Below, piece after piece: positions 40,860 to 52,195 of a stretch of 64,000 nt of DNA. Location of the stretch: contig CP092882.1 in the NCBI GenBank assembly GCA_030710605.1, positions 19,540,446-19,604,445 on the forward strand. Direction: 5' to 3'. Source of the DNA: Cordylochernes scorpioides (taxonomy: Eukaryota; Arthropoda; Arachnida; Pseudoscorpiones; Chernetidae). Made by a program: the position numbers and the translations under genes. The stretch's first letter is position 1, and every line of letters starts with the position of its first letter. A model generated the notes under the pieces. That model did no database searches, had not been told where the DNA came from, and saw nothing but the letters and a program-made list of their open reading frames with translations.

Positions 40860-41151
40860 AAAGGAATACTCTACAATTTAATCTTTAAATATTTACTATT
40901 TTGGATTCTATTTAACTCATCACAAAATATATATATACGAAATCTTTACTTAGAAGACAAAAAATAACTTTTGTTACATAATTCACGTACCTTGGTAGTG
41001 TAATCACATGGAATAGGAAAGGTAAACGAGACGTAAAATCAAGAATAACCCAAGGGAAATGTCTTTCAACAAGATAAAAAAACTGGTTGTTTAACATCAA
41101 AACCCATTTCGTTTGAAACAAAGTTTTTTTTTTTATCAGAGCTTCATTTGA

Positions 41152-41262
41152 AGTGTAGTGATGGTGCCACTATGAACTTGAAATGTAGTGATGGTGCCAC
41201 CATGAACTTGAAATGTAGTGATGGTGCCACCATGAACTTGAAATGTAGTGATGGTGCCAGAT
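41152..41262. repeat. 30-bp tandem repeat, about 3.5 copies
   Basis: The unit ATGGTGCCACCATGAACTTG plus AAATGTAGTG starts at 41161, 41191, 41221 and 41251 (partial). GGTGCCACC inside the unit is self-complementary. Confidence 0.9.
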
Positions 41263-41854
41263 GTGAAAAACACCGTAAGATAACGGAGTGAAGATATCTT
41301 TCAAATGATCAGGGAGAGATATGGCCTTGTGGAAACGCGATTGGGAGGATAACAAACAGCAGTTTTGGACTATTGTACGAACCTCGGAGTGTATAAAGTT
41401 ATTACTAGAGGGATGTGTAGAATGAAGACAGGGAAGAGGAAGAAGGCCAAGAATGGTATTCATGGACCATTTGTGAATTCGGGATAGGATCCTACAATGC
41501 CATCAAGAGTCTAGCCATAGAAAGGACGCTTTAAAAGGACAGGAGAATACTACGAACCACCAACCTATGAGTTGAAGAGAACTAGATAGGAAATATATAT
41601 ATAGTACCATGGATGTTCATTAGCGTACATACATCAATTTAGATTACTTACCATTAATAAGGGCCTTGGTACTCAGAAAGAAGAAAGGTTTGTGAATGGT
41701 TGTATTGTAAATACATCACACATCTCCCTCTTTGTTTTATTTAAATATACTACACAGTGCCATCTATTGGTTTAAAATGTCAACATTTTCAGATATAATG
41801 ATTTTATTTTCCGCTAAACCCACTTCTACACGTTCACTGAAAATATTTAAAAAT

Positions 41855-41925
41855 ATTTGAGGATTCTGGCTCATCAGAAGTGAACCTCCCAGCGATCTTG
41901 TACAAGTTTAGTCTTATATAATATA
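41855..41925 (-). mobile_element. Family H, degenerate partial copy
   Basis: The - strand: 'caagatcgctgggaggttc', ACTTCTGATGAGCCAGA. The GAAAC string is lost. Confidence 0.5.
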
Positions 41926-41964
41926 GAAACTTTTCTAAAGAACAACAAATAGTTGCAAAGTGAA

Positions 41965-42110
41965 AGTGTCTTTTAGAAAAAGTGTCCTCTTACCGGAGAG
42001 AAGAGAGAGCTAAATAGTAAGAATGGTAATTTGGGGAGTTGATGAAAACTGTCCTTTGTAGAGAGATGTCCTCTAGCGTGAGTGTCCTCTCATCTCATGT
42101 CTACTGTATT
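41965..42110 (-). mobile_element. pogo/Tigger-like terminal fragment
   Basis: The - strand shows 'gagaggacactcacgctaga', 'ggacatctctctacaaagga' and, further along, 'aagaggacac', matching 10640-10745. Confidence 0.5.
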
Positions 42111-43110
42111 TTACTTTATACTCACAAGGCATTCTATCACAGTTTATTTTTATTTAATAATTGGACTTGCAATTAATCTAAGGAGGAAACAATTTACTAT
42201 ATCCATTTATCATATTTCCATACACAGGTTGTTTAAAAGAGATAGAATTCTTATTCAATAATACCATCATATTTCTCTCCACGTGTAAACTACAGTCAGC
42301 TTTAAACATCCAAAGTACCAAATACCTGTTTGGTCATCATGGGTGAGATACATAACCCCATAGGATAACTCTAATTATCACAATAGGGTATATCGTAAGT
42401 TTAATATGTTTTTTGCCTTCTCTCTTTCTAATGTACCTAATATCAACCCATCCCTAGTTTTTGGAGGGTTAAAATGACAAAAAATAATAATTTAAAGAGA
42501 TGTGTGTGTGTGTCGCCAAAAATAATTATTAAATTTAAGTCGCGCTAGGATGTATTAATTACATATAGAACGGATTAAAAGATCATCTTAAAAAATTATG
42601 AAGCTACATTAATTTTTTTTACAAGTTTACAAATTAAAAATTAATACATATGCATATATGTTTATTTATATAGAGAGAGTGGAGTGTTCCTAGCAAATAA
42701 AAATGAACTGTTTTAAATGAGGACTTAGCGTGCGCTCTCTAGGAATTTTATCTGTGAAATAGGATGCAGCTGTTTCTCACCGTAACGGTGTTGTTTACAT
42801 TATAACAAACATTAAGGTTAGATATTATTTACGCTACTTAAAAACCAACTCTCTATTCTTTTCTCTTTCTCTCTTTTTCTTTCTCTTAGAACCTTATCTT
42901 TATAATAAGCCCAAATGAATAAAGCATATATACAAGTTTTAAAGTTTAAAAAAGGTAAAATACTGAGCTATGATTATCTTTAAAACTAATCAGAGAAATC
43001 CGTAGAAGTTTTGAAAGACCTAAGCGTCACTTGAGGAATGAGTAGATTTCAGCGATTGCAGTCCAGACAACATAGGATGAACATAAAGAAAATTATAAAC
43101 AAAAGACAAT
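42111..43110. other. Unassigned spacer
   Basis: A (TG)n run lies at about 42502-42513 and a (CT)n-rich stretch at 42860-42890. No gene or element. Confidence 0.35.
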
Positions 43111-43114
43111 TCAC

Positions 43115-43455
43115 CGAAGAAAGAATTTATTTTACACCACGACAAAGCAAGCTTTCGGCTGAAACAGCCCATCTACAGGCATATATCTACGTTACTGAAA
43201 CTTGTAAATTCAACAAATCCATATATTTACATACAGAGAAGTAGGAAATATGAGAGATGGATATATGCAAATATTAATTAACATTTTGATGTATTGTGCT
43301 AATTAATATTTGCATAACCTACTATCATACTTCCTACTTCTTTGTATGTCTATATATTATATTTGTTTAATTTCTAAGTTTTAGTATCGTAATTGTACTT
43401 GTCCAAGGGCTGATACGCCCGAAATCTTGTTTTTTTTTCGTGGTTAAAAAAGAAA
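43115..43455. mobile_element. PLE-type palindrome, diverged arms
   Basis: The left arm has 'caagctttcggctgaaacag' with 'cccatctacagg', the right arm 'ccaagggctgatacgcccga' then 'aatcttg'. The inner arms pair better ('gaagtaggaaatatgagag' with 'tcatacttcctacttc'; 'gcaaatattaatta' with 'taattaatatttgc'). Both outer ends have the stem-CGAAA hairpin of PLE terminal repeats. No target duplication was found. Confidence 0.55.
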
Positions 43456-43739
43456 CTCTTCCCTAAAAAATTGCCTTTATCTATAATTTTACTGAAGGGA
43501 TTATGATATTAAAAAGTTTTCAGATTATAAAAGAAAATGATGAAGTTTAACTATCAGAGTATGAAGCGAGACACAGACTATATGATAATCCATCTTCAGA
43601 GGAGAAGAGTGGTTACGGTCTTAACCAACGTTCTTTGCCTAATTTAATACGTACACCTCTCCTAGTACTATGTCCCTTTTATGATGATAATAAGAAACTG
43701 GGAAACTCTCTTGGTAAGTCATCAACGTACAGCCTGTAC

Positions 43740-43780
43740 CACACTGACGAGGGCCTACAGCTCGAAACACATACATGCTT
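43740..43780 (+). ncRNA. Hammerhead-like core, incomplete
   Basis: CTGACGA at 43744-43750, stem II GGGC-CTACA-GCTC, GAAA at 43764-43767, then CACATACATG. Core and stem II are good, but no clear stem I or III partner was found, so it is probably a decayed PLE ribozyme. Confidence 0.4.
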
Positions 43781-44429
43781 AATGATTATTAAACAATTCC
43801 AATAACTACAGAAAATAACGTTGATATTTCCAACATAGACAACAGTCGGGATTTATCAAGATTCAATTACACGAACAAATATTCTTATTTCATTGATTTA
43901 ATATATTATTTTGCATACTGTACTTTAAAAATGGTCAGAACAAGAAAAGGAAATAACAGTTGGATAAAATCTTCAAAAAAACCATATATTTGATTATTAT
44001 AACATCATAAAATCGTTCGTTATATAAATATAAATACAGAATAAATATTTCGATGGAAGATATAGAAAAATAATTTCAAAAAAAATATTTGAGAATAAAT
44101 ACACACAATGAATAAATTATTGATTTGTTTTATATTTATTTTGTCTCTCTCTATATACAATTCTTCTATCAGAATAAAAAAGGTTTTTATTAAATTAAAA
44201 GAATAATAATCCGATCCTATCAAGCTAGAATATATATAGCTACAGATAAATGACATTTTTGTTTAAAACAAGACACACACACAAGATGGTAGATTAAGAC
44301 CGCCAATTCTATCAGACGAACGTTCAATTTGCGACTCCCATTGTTTGTCTGCTGATTGAATCCCACCACAAAAACTTCACTTGTCAAGATTCCGGCTCTA
44401 ATTAATGTATTGCTCTTTTCTTCCTTCAA

Positions 44430-45130
44430 TTATACGAAGAAATTATCTTAATTAATGAAACCATTCTTATTTTTATTTATTGTTGTTTTTCATGTATTCC
44501 ACGGATATCTTATATATATATATATATATATATATAACCTTCATATAGGATTGTCTTTTTTAATCGTTATATATAAATAAATAGATTTTATATTTATTAA
44601 ACTAAATCTTGAGATAAATTTTATTTTTTTTTTGATTAATATATATATATATTATAGAGCAGAAGAACATTTCAAATTTTATATTAAAGCAAATGATAAC
44701 TCTCTTTTGAGCTAATTTTCATTAAAATATATATATTTAAAGCTGAAAAAAAAAACATTAATATAAAAAAATTAGAAATATAAATTAAATATATTTTAAT
44801 GTTTAGATATATTTATATTAAGAAAATCTAATTATTTTTATTTCACATAATAGAGATATATATATATCAAAAGAAAATAATCTAATGTATAATTAATGAG
44901 CAGACGATAATTTAAATATTCTCCAAATTAATGTTAGAGTTATATATAGAGAGAGAATTAGTAGATATATGTTAAATATTTAAATATTTTCAGCATTGTT
45001 TGTGAATTCTAACTAATTAATTTATAAATCAAATTTTTAAAAAATAAATATATATTTATAAAAGAAAAGGAGTCGTTTGAATATTTTTTTTTCTGATATA
45101 AAAAGCGTACATATGCAAATATTGTGATAA
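44430..45130. other. Extremely AT-rich block
   Basis: Long TA runs (44511-44536, 44640-44653 and others) with almost no G or C. No coding or element signal. Confidence 0.6.
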
Positions 45131-46170
45131 TTATCAGTTTAATAATTAAAAAAGGTAACATTTACTCTCGGTATTTCTGCGCCATATCTTTAAAAAATGG
45201 ATGATATTTTTGAATAAATAATAAACGTTCGCTATATCTCTCTTTAATCTACCTGGGCCAGTAATGTATCAACGATATTGTCGCTTGACATTTTACTTCT
45301 TCTAGACGACGTAAAAGAAAAAAAAAACAACAAGAAAAGATTTTTTTATATTCTGAAGACCGATAGTTTTTATTTAGTAAAAGCTTTATTATAAATATAA
45401 TAATTTATTAATGCTTTTTTTGTTGTTTTGCTGTAGAGAGAGATTAAAGTATAGAAATTTATTGCCATTTAGTTGTGACACATTTTCTCCCCTTTTACAA
45501 GAAATATTGTTAGATTATAATTTGGTATTATTTTTTGTATCATTATTTACTTTTGAAAATTATCGATATACAAATTACTTGAAGTATTCTGTAATATTTT
45601 ATTCTATTTTGTACATTTGAAATAAATGTAACAATCTATTTAGTTGATTATTAAAAATTCACCTATTCTCTTTTATTTTAAACTTGTTCTTTAGGTTTAG
45701 TGTTGCTCTTGCATTTAACTACAATGGTAACGTGTTCCAATTTAGAGCATATATACAATTAACACAAGTACTTAATTAAAACATAATATATATAGAGAGT
45801 CGTCCAAGAGAGAGAAAAGAGCACAAACAATGGTCAGAAATTATCAATAAATAAAGAGGAAGGTAATCATTCCTGGTGGAAAGACATAACAACCTTTTCT
45901 AGTTATTTCTTTCCTCCATTTATAACGTTTTTCCTTAAATTCTCAGCTGAACTGTAGAGCTGGTAGTACAAATGAACAAAGCCTTAAATTGTCAATCATT
46001 TAGAGAAACATTTTGTAAATATTTGACTGGTTACGTTTAAAGACATGTGAAACTGCCTATTTCTTTTCTTTTACCCATTTTTTATACATATTGAGGAACA
46101 TAATTTTCAAAAGGAAAAGTCCATTTTTATATGGGTATATATATAAATATATATGGGTGTGTATATACCT
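45131..46170. other. Unassigned spacer
   Basis: No gene or repeat recognised. Confidence 0.35.
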
Positions 46171-46174
46171 TGAC

Positions 46175-46312
46175 GGGGCTCTGGCACATTTGTAAGTGCA
46201 AAGTCGAACTGCTTTTCACATGTGTAGACATGTGGTGCACTTACAGTAAAAATCAGTCGACTACTTCTACCCACCATGATTATCATGACCTGTGCTACAT
46301 GTACTAGGGATA
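46175..46312 (+). mobile_element. tRNA-derived SINE, body only
   Basis: 'ggggctctggcacatttgta', 'agtcgaactgcttttcacat', 'gtggtgcacttacagtaaaa' and 'catgattatcatgacctgtg' in order. The head is missing. Confidence 0.7.
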
Positions 46313-47059
46313 AGCAATATATATATACCTCTCCCGTTAGATAACACCTAAAACTATGTAACATCTATTGACCTGCTCTGTAATCTAGCATCTATAGGCT
46401 CTATACAAATATTGGATTCAGTTTCTTTTAAATTAGTGTGCCGTGTTTATCATATACATTGATTCCGTCGTAAATGCGAACTTGTCATTGAACGGAATAT
46501 CGCCAGCTACAAGCAAGATTTCGAATAATGTTCTCCGCACATATAAATATACGACGAAGGGGAACAATGAAAATATGTAAAAAAGAAATATTGACGTGTG
46601 CACGCGCGGACGTTAGTGGACTGTTTGAAGGCTAATTGTTATAATAATCAGAAAATTAGATTTATAAATTGGTATTATAAAGGTATTTCTGTCCTTTTCT
46701 ATGGAATCGGTTATTGTTGGTAAATTAATCTTTGTGTTGATGCCACTGAAGTGTTTGTAAACCATTGTTATAATAAATATTAATATCCTATTGTAATCTT
46801 ATACTTCGATAAAAATAATCCCTTGAATCAATATTAAAATAAAAACATAAATCCTCCAGGGAAAAGATTCTTTTAAAAATATTTTTATTAAAAAATATCT
46901 CGAGCTTTCGGGAAAGTAAGCCCTTCTACGGGAGAAACTATTTTACATCCTTAATACGCCACAATAAAATAATATTTAAACTTAAATACAGTCCTTTAGT
47001 TGTTTACATTTGTTTTGAGGCATAATCAACGCGGGCTTCTATTGCGCGTGATTCACTTG

Positions 47060-47423
47060 GAGGTTATGGGGTGGGCTCAGGAAATATAATGTTATAAACT
47101 TCCGGGATATCTATTCTTCTGTTAATACTATTGTGCTTTCTGGATATGATGGATTCTATTATTAGTCTCTGTAGTCTATTGGGGATGTTGGAGTAATGGG
47201 TCTTTGGTTCTGATAGGGAGAAGGAATGGCCTGTTTCTCTTATATGTTGGTATACTAAAGATCTACTGTCTTGGTTGTCGATATTTCGTTTATGTTCTGA
47301 TATTCTTATATTTAAATGTCTGCCAGTTTCGCCAACATATTTGGTTTTGCATTCGTTGCATTCTATGGAATATATGGCATTCTTAATATTGGAAGGATAA
47401 TCAACGGTATTGTTCTTTGTTAT
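47060..47423 (-). pseudogene. Inverted second copy of the GIY-YIG endonuclease
   Basis: The left arm encodes the same domain on the - strand from about 47423 (inside 'ITKNN') to its stop near 47064. It lacks the N-terminal linker. The + strand reading of this arm and the - strand reading of the right arm give identical 60-residue chance frames (47204-47386 and 47530-47712), which shows how exact the inverted repeat is. Confidence 0.8.
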
Positions 47424-47852
47424 CTGAAGAAATTTGGGATCAAAACATTTTTCAGCAACTCACCTAATTTAAATTCGTTACTAAGAAACCCCATAACAAA
47501 GAACAATACCGTTGATTATCCTTCCAATATTAAGAATGCCATATATTCCATAGAATGCAACGAATGCAAAACCAAATATGTTGGCGAAACTGGCAGACAT
47601 TTAAATATAAGAATATCAGAACATAAACGAAATATCGACAACCAAGACAGTAGATCTTTAGTATACCAACATATAAGAGAAACAGGCCATTCCTTCTCCC
47701 TATCAGAACCAAAGACCCATTACTCCAACATCCCCAATAGACTACAGAGACTAATAATAGAATCCATCATATCCAGAAAGCACAATAGTATTAACAGAAG
47801 AATAGATATCCCGGAAGTTTATAACATTATATTTCCTGAGCCCACCCCATAA
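47424..47852 (+). CDS. GIY-YIG endonuclease domain of a Penelope-like retroelement (5'-truncated)
   Basis: The domain would nick target DNA for reverse transcription of the element. The frame begins with the linker typical upstream of PLE endonucleases ('FFSNSPNLNSLLRNP'). The GIY-like strand IYSIECNEC follows with a C-x2-C pair, then YVGET (the YIG equivalent), the R of 'GRHLNIRISEH', 'SLVYQHIRETGH' giving the His partners of the PLE zinc-binding set, and the Glu in 'LIIESIISRK'. It ends 'YNIIFPEPTP' and stop. All catalytic signature positions appear intact. The frame is open back to 47316, but upstream of 47424 it reads through the inverted arm and is not native protein. The reverse transcriptase half is missing, so this is a dead copy. 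Confidence 0.85.
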   Translation: MKKFGIKTFFSNSPNLNSLLRNPITKNNTVDYPSNIKNAIYSIECNECKTKYVGETGRHLNIRISEHKRNIDNQDSRSLVYQHIRETGHSFSLSEPKTHYSNIPNRLQRLIIESIISRKHNSINRRIDIPEVYNIIFPEPTP

Positions 47853-48139
47853 CCTCCAAGTGAATCACGCGCAATAGAAGCCCGCGTTGATTATGCCTCA
47901 AAACAAATGTAAACAACTAAAGGACTGTATTTAAGTTTAAATATTATTTTATTGTGGCGTATTAAGGATGTAAAATAGTTTCTCCCGTAGAAGGGCTTAC
48001 TTTCCCGAAAGCTCGAGATATTTTTTAATAAAAATATTTTTAAAAGAATCTTTTCCCTGGAGGATTTATGTTTTTATTTTAATCTTATACTTGTTTAAAT
48101 GCAATGTACAAAATTACATTCCAAATTTAATAGTAGTAA

Positions 48140-48210
48140 AAAAGGCATCTTCTGATATCTTACAGCTTAACATTGCTGATAGATTATACCATCTATCGGA
48201 ATAAATATCA
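48140..48210 (+). repeat. Family F copy, single arm
   Basis: Carries 'acattgctgatagattatac' and CATCTATCGGAATAAATATC, degenerate relative to 3673-3744. Confidence 0.45.
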
Positions 48211-48775
48211 ATAAATCATTGGCTTCTTTTTCATCCCATCATATTAACCAAAAATAAAAATTAATAGTATATGGATTTTTCATATTTAAAATAAAATCTT
48301 TTTAAAATTTCTTTAACCTATAATTGAGGAACACACATTGTAACAATCCCCCTTGAAAAAAAAAAAGATATTAAAAAAACAAAGTTATATTCAATAAAAA
48401 AAACAAAAACAAATATATTAAAATGAAATTTCCAGACACCGGGTTGAACTCCCCCTGTACATTTCCCAAAGGAAAATTTCACCTAATCATTTCTTCCAAA
48501 TTCAATTTCTCCTTCGTACCGCGATAAGTCGCCGTGTTGTTACACAATATTAGTTCTTCTACTTTTAAATAAGGTCTGTCGTATAATAATAAATAAAAAA
48601 TCAATAGAGTTTTAAATTGGGAATAATTCTTTCTTTTTGCTGCGGTGAAAAGGGGGAAATCCAATAGAGCAATTTGAAATGAAATTAAACTACAAAGTTT
48701 AGATCCATACGTGGGGACTTCCTTCTGTTTGTCTCCCTTGGTTTGATTGACCTTTTTTTCTATCTCTTTCTGTAG

Positions 48776-48787
48776 GTGAATGGACAG
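48776..48787 (+). other. Candidate 12-nt microexon
   Basis: GTGAATGGACAG is preceded by a strong polypyrimidine tract and acceptor (CTTTTTTTCTATCTCTTTCT then GTAG) and followed at once by the near-perfect donor GTAAGT. The size is a multiple of three. If read in phase 0 it would add Val-Asn-Gly-Gln. No flanking larger exon is visible, so this is inference from splice signals alone. Confidence 0.4.
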
Positions 48788-49247
48788 GTAAGTTTTATTA
48801 TTGAATAATAAATGTAGTCTATTTTGTGTGTTATTTGTTTAGTATTCCAATTTATACACTGCGTTATTTTTATATTGAGTTGATCAGTTTGTTTAAGTAA
48901 TGCTTATTATTCGTTTTCTTGTATACCATTCTGTCTTTGTATAGATAGGATAAATATTGTTATCTTTCACCATTTTCTATAGAGGTTTGAGAAACTGTTT
49001 TCATTGATAAAATGGCATGGGTTTGATTAATACTTGATATATATTATTGATAAACCACATTTATAACGATGTACGCTTGTATAGCGTATTTATACTTACC
49101 TTTTGGGGCTCAAAAATCATCCTTTCTAGTTATCAGCCCCGTATATAAAGATATTTCCAGCGTATTTATATATTAATATTTAAAGAATACATTTGCGACA
49201 AGTATTTAACAATGTTTATGGACTTTAAAAAAAAAACGAACGCAATT

Positions 49248-49557
49248 GAGAGAGATTGTGAGATTGAAACTACTTTATTCCAATGTTTATATAAGATTAT
49301 ATAAGTTTAAATACAGAATTGAATAAATATGAATAAATATGATTATATAATTGATATATATATGAATAAATATATATAAATTGATAAAAATAATTGATAA
49401 ATATACATATATATATAAATATATACAAGGTCTTCATTGGTGGTGCCCACCGCTGGAAAGACTCCGCCACCGGTGGACTGCGAGAGAGAGAGATTGAGTT
49501 ACTTTATTCCAAAGTCCATATAAGGTTATATAAGGTTAAATACAAAATAAATATTTA
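49248..49557. repeat. Pair of direct repeats about 230 bp apart
   Basis: 'ctactttattccaatgttta' with 'tataagattatataagttta' at 49269 onward and 'ttactttattccaaagtcca' with 'tataaggttatataaggtta' at 49499 onward are diverged direct copies, each after a GAGAGA run. Between them is 'gcccaccgctggaaagactc', a GC-rich island. Possibly LTR remnants; class not fixed. Confidence 0.4.
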
Positions 49558-49877
49558 GAATAATAGAGAGAGCCAATTATTTACAACGGGTCTCTCTATC
49601 AGTGAAATTTGGATACATAATATATGTAAAGTTATGTTGAAAAACCTTGAGTCGAAAGCTCGTTCTTTTTGAAGAATGCTTGATAAATATGTTATTTGCA
49701 AGTTAAATATTATTTAGTTAATAAAAATGCTATATATTATTGTTATGACACAAGGATTACACGATGAACGCTATGATAATACTAGAAGCTAACGATGAAA
49801 ATATTAATGTTGATAATTAAAGAATGATTAATTAGTTAAGAGACGAGCGACTATATTGAAACATCTGTTTATATCAG

Positions 49878-49889
49878 GGCAAACCTAAG
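49878..49889 (+). other. Second candidate 12-nt microexon
   Basis: GGCAAACCTAAG lies between an acceptor-like TTTATATCAG and the donor GTAAGT, 1.1 kb downstream of the first candidate on the same strand. The upstream pyrimidine tract is weak. Joined in phase 0 the two would read Val-Asn-Gly-Gln-Gly-Lys-Pro-Lys. Support is modest. Confidence 0.25.
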
Positions 49890-50207
49890 GTAAGTTCTGC
49901 ACGAGGAAGACATAAGGTTTGAGGGTCCTTAAAGTCTAATACATTCTTAAAGTGTGTTTGTATCTATTTGCATAATTTAATGCATATCCGATATGTTAGT
50001 TTTTATATTTACATACTGTGTCCGTTTGTTCACCTGGTAATAGAGAAAGAGGCCTATTGATGAGTCTCGAATCTAGATTTCTATATAAGATATTGCTTGC
50101 AAAGTAAATGTTGACTTGTTTTTTAATAGATAGCCCTTACAACTCTCATCGGTATATTAAGTAGTATCATAGAAAATACATTTTAACATTTTTATAAGCT
50201 TAATATT

Positions 50208-50403
50208 ACACAGGTCTACAAAACTCAAAGTAGTTGTACCTTATAGCATATATATATCGGGATTCAGAAAAAAAACTCTGAGAGATATTTGATGCACAGG
50301 GATATTTATCACTGTGCATCAAATATCTCTCAGAGTTTTTTTTCTGAATCCCGATATATATATGCTATAAGGTACAACTACTTTGAGTTTTGTAGACCTG
50401 TGT
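50208..50403. mobile_element. Family T palindrome
   Basis: Perfect inverted arms of 92 bp (50208-50299 and 50312-50403) with a 12-nt loop. Each arm is family T terminal sequence ('aaggtacaactactttgag', 'ctgaatcccgatatatatat', 'tgatgcacag'). It could be a hairpin-type MITE derivative or a fold-back duplication. No TA duplication at the ends. Confidence 0.75.
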
Positions 50404-52124
50404 TATTAATCTATTTATGCCCTCCTTTCAAGCTATTAGTCCGGGTCAAAGCTTTGGTAGCTTCGAACATTAAGCTTTCCGCTAAGAATACCAGATATAT
50501 AATTGTGCCTTTTAAATATTATATATTGGAATATATAATTCACTAAAGATATGTGTGCCTTTTATATTTACGATGTATGTATTTACCGTTTAATGAAAGA
50601 GTATAAAAATCTAGTCAGGTATATACCAAAAGTATTTTTAAAATTTCCCTGTATCCATCACAAAGTGTATTTCCGAAAATAGACTTATAGAGCGTACACC
50701 AAATAGCACCACAGAAATTGATTGAAGATGCAGTTTTTTGTAAAAAATATATAAAAATAAGAGGAGGTGGAAGAGAATCTCCCACTGGGAGCCAATACCA
50801 TTTTTGCATCAAGAAAATAAATATGAGAGAAGCGGGAAATTGGTAGAAAGACCAGAGTAGATGTAAGTTCCCTAGCGGCCCGGTACAGATGGGTTTACAT
50901 CGCAGACGATGCTGATTCAATTTTCGAACAGACGTTCCTTCCCCCCTCTCCATCGACGTAAAGCTTTCTTTTGGTTTTTAATTGCTGCCATTGTATTTTT
51001 TTTATTTACTTCATCAACCTCTTTCGGAGACTTATTACAATTATTGGTGTTCATCTTGGCCAGAAGAATATAAAAGGTTTCCCTTTCTTTCTAGGTTAGT
51101 ACGGCTTCTTGGTCAAATATATTTATTTATTGTTTTTTTTTCCCTTTCGGCTCTCTCTACGAATTATTATTTTATTATTATTTTTATTGCGTGAGAGAAA
51201 AATATATTTTTTAATATTTACGTTATATGAATATACTTGTTTCTTCAAATTTTGTGCACATAATAGTTATAAATATTTTTCTCTGTGTGGACAATATAGT
51301 TTAATAAATTGTTTTTCAAATTATTATTTATTTCAAAATATTTGTTGAAAATGAGCAAGCTATATACAACTCTGAAATTTTCTGAAGACCTAGTCGTCAT
51401 GATTGATGTTTTTCCAAATTTTTGGGTCTTTGGCTTATTGTGGATAAATGTGGATTATGGGATATCTAGGAAACCATGGTATATAACCATGGTAAAACTG
51501 AGTAAACTCTTCGTTGATTTAATCCTATATTTTGGCCACCCACTATCGTTTTTTTCACGGAAGAATTTTTAAACAGTTTCTAGAATAATAGATTTTATAA
51601 ATATGAAAACTACACACACACGCAGAACTTCCAACATCTTAAATTTTGAATAAAATTCAAAGATAATATTGAATCGAAACTTTTAAATTTCAAAATATAA
51701 TTTTTTTAATTTAGTAACATATCCGCATATACATTTTAATCGATTATAAATTTATGAAACATATTTGTGGCCACACAATTACAACTCAATATAGAATGTG
51801 TGTGTTAATGCATTAACTATTATATCTTTAAAATAATGGGAAAAATCTGATTCTGTTCTTTGCAGTCACGACGAATTATACCTTTAAATAACACGCACAT
51901 TAATAATAATAAAAATTAATATATTTGGTTAAAATAACAAGATTTCAAATCAAGGCGTGATGATATTTTCATTGAATATACCACCCTTCTCTTTTAGGTT
52001 CGTTTGAACGAATTTCATTCAGTTTTCAATTTTGTTACAAGAATATAGAAACTAAGAAAAGGTTTAATTTCTACTGAAAATAGAACAATATAAAAATGAA
52101 GGGGAACAGTTTCCTTATTGAAAA
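50404..52124. other. Unassigned spacer
   Basis: No gene or element is recognised. Open frames at 50615-50953 (-) and 51309-51572 (+) lack motifs. Confidence 0.35.
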
Positions 52125-52195
52125 ATATCATTGCCACACAAGCTTTCGAAATTGTCAATTCTTCTATAGGTGTGAAAATCTAGTGGGTTTTGAGA
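52125..52195 (-). repeat. PLE-type hairpin motif, degenerate
   Basis: The - strand: CCTATAGAAGAATTGACAAT then TTCGAAAGCTTGTG. Layout as the family C hairpin. Confidence 0.35.

Larger units (their letters stand above)
46795..48092 (+). mobile_element. Penelope-like element family C, inverted-repeat copy with 12-bp target duplication
   Basis: AATCTTATACTT at 46795-46806 and 48081-48092 flanks the element. After a tail (46807-46832) come arms 46833-47423 and 47493-48083, 591 bp each and nearly or fully identical as inverted repeats, with a unique 69-nt spacer. The right arm reads sense: end of the endonuclease ORF, then a 3' region ending in the 'ccgtagaagggctta..cccgaaagctcgag' hairpin and 'ccctggaggatttatg'. 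The left arm is the same sequence inverted, starting where the sense copy loses its upstream part. PLEs are known for inverted or tandem partial copies and variable target duplications. Reverse transcriptase is absent. Confidence 0.85.

Noticed and set aside
45286-45312. 5-nt microexon between CTTCTTCTAG and GTAAAAG
   Set aside because: Donor is poor and such a short match is expected by chance.
47316-47423. N-terminal extension of the GIY-YIG protein
   Set aside because: This part of the frame lies in the inverted arm and reads the antisense of the endonuclease.
51840-51860. Strong acceptor TTCTGTTCTTTGCAG
   Set aside because: No donor or protein-like frame follows within a reasonable distance.
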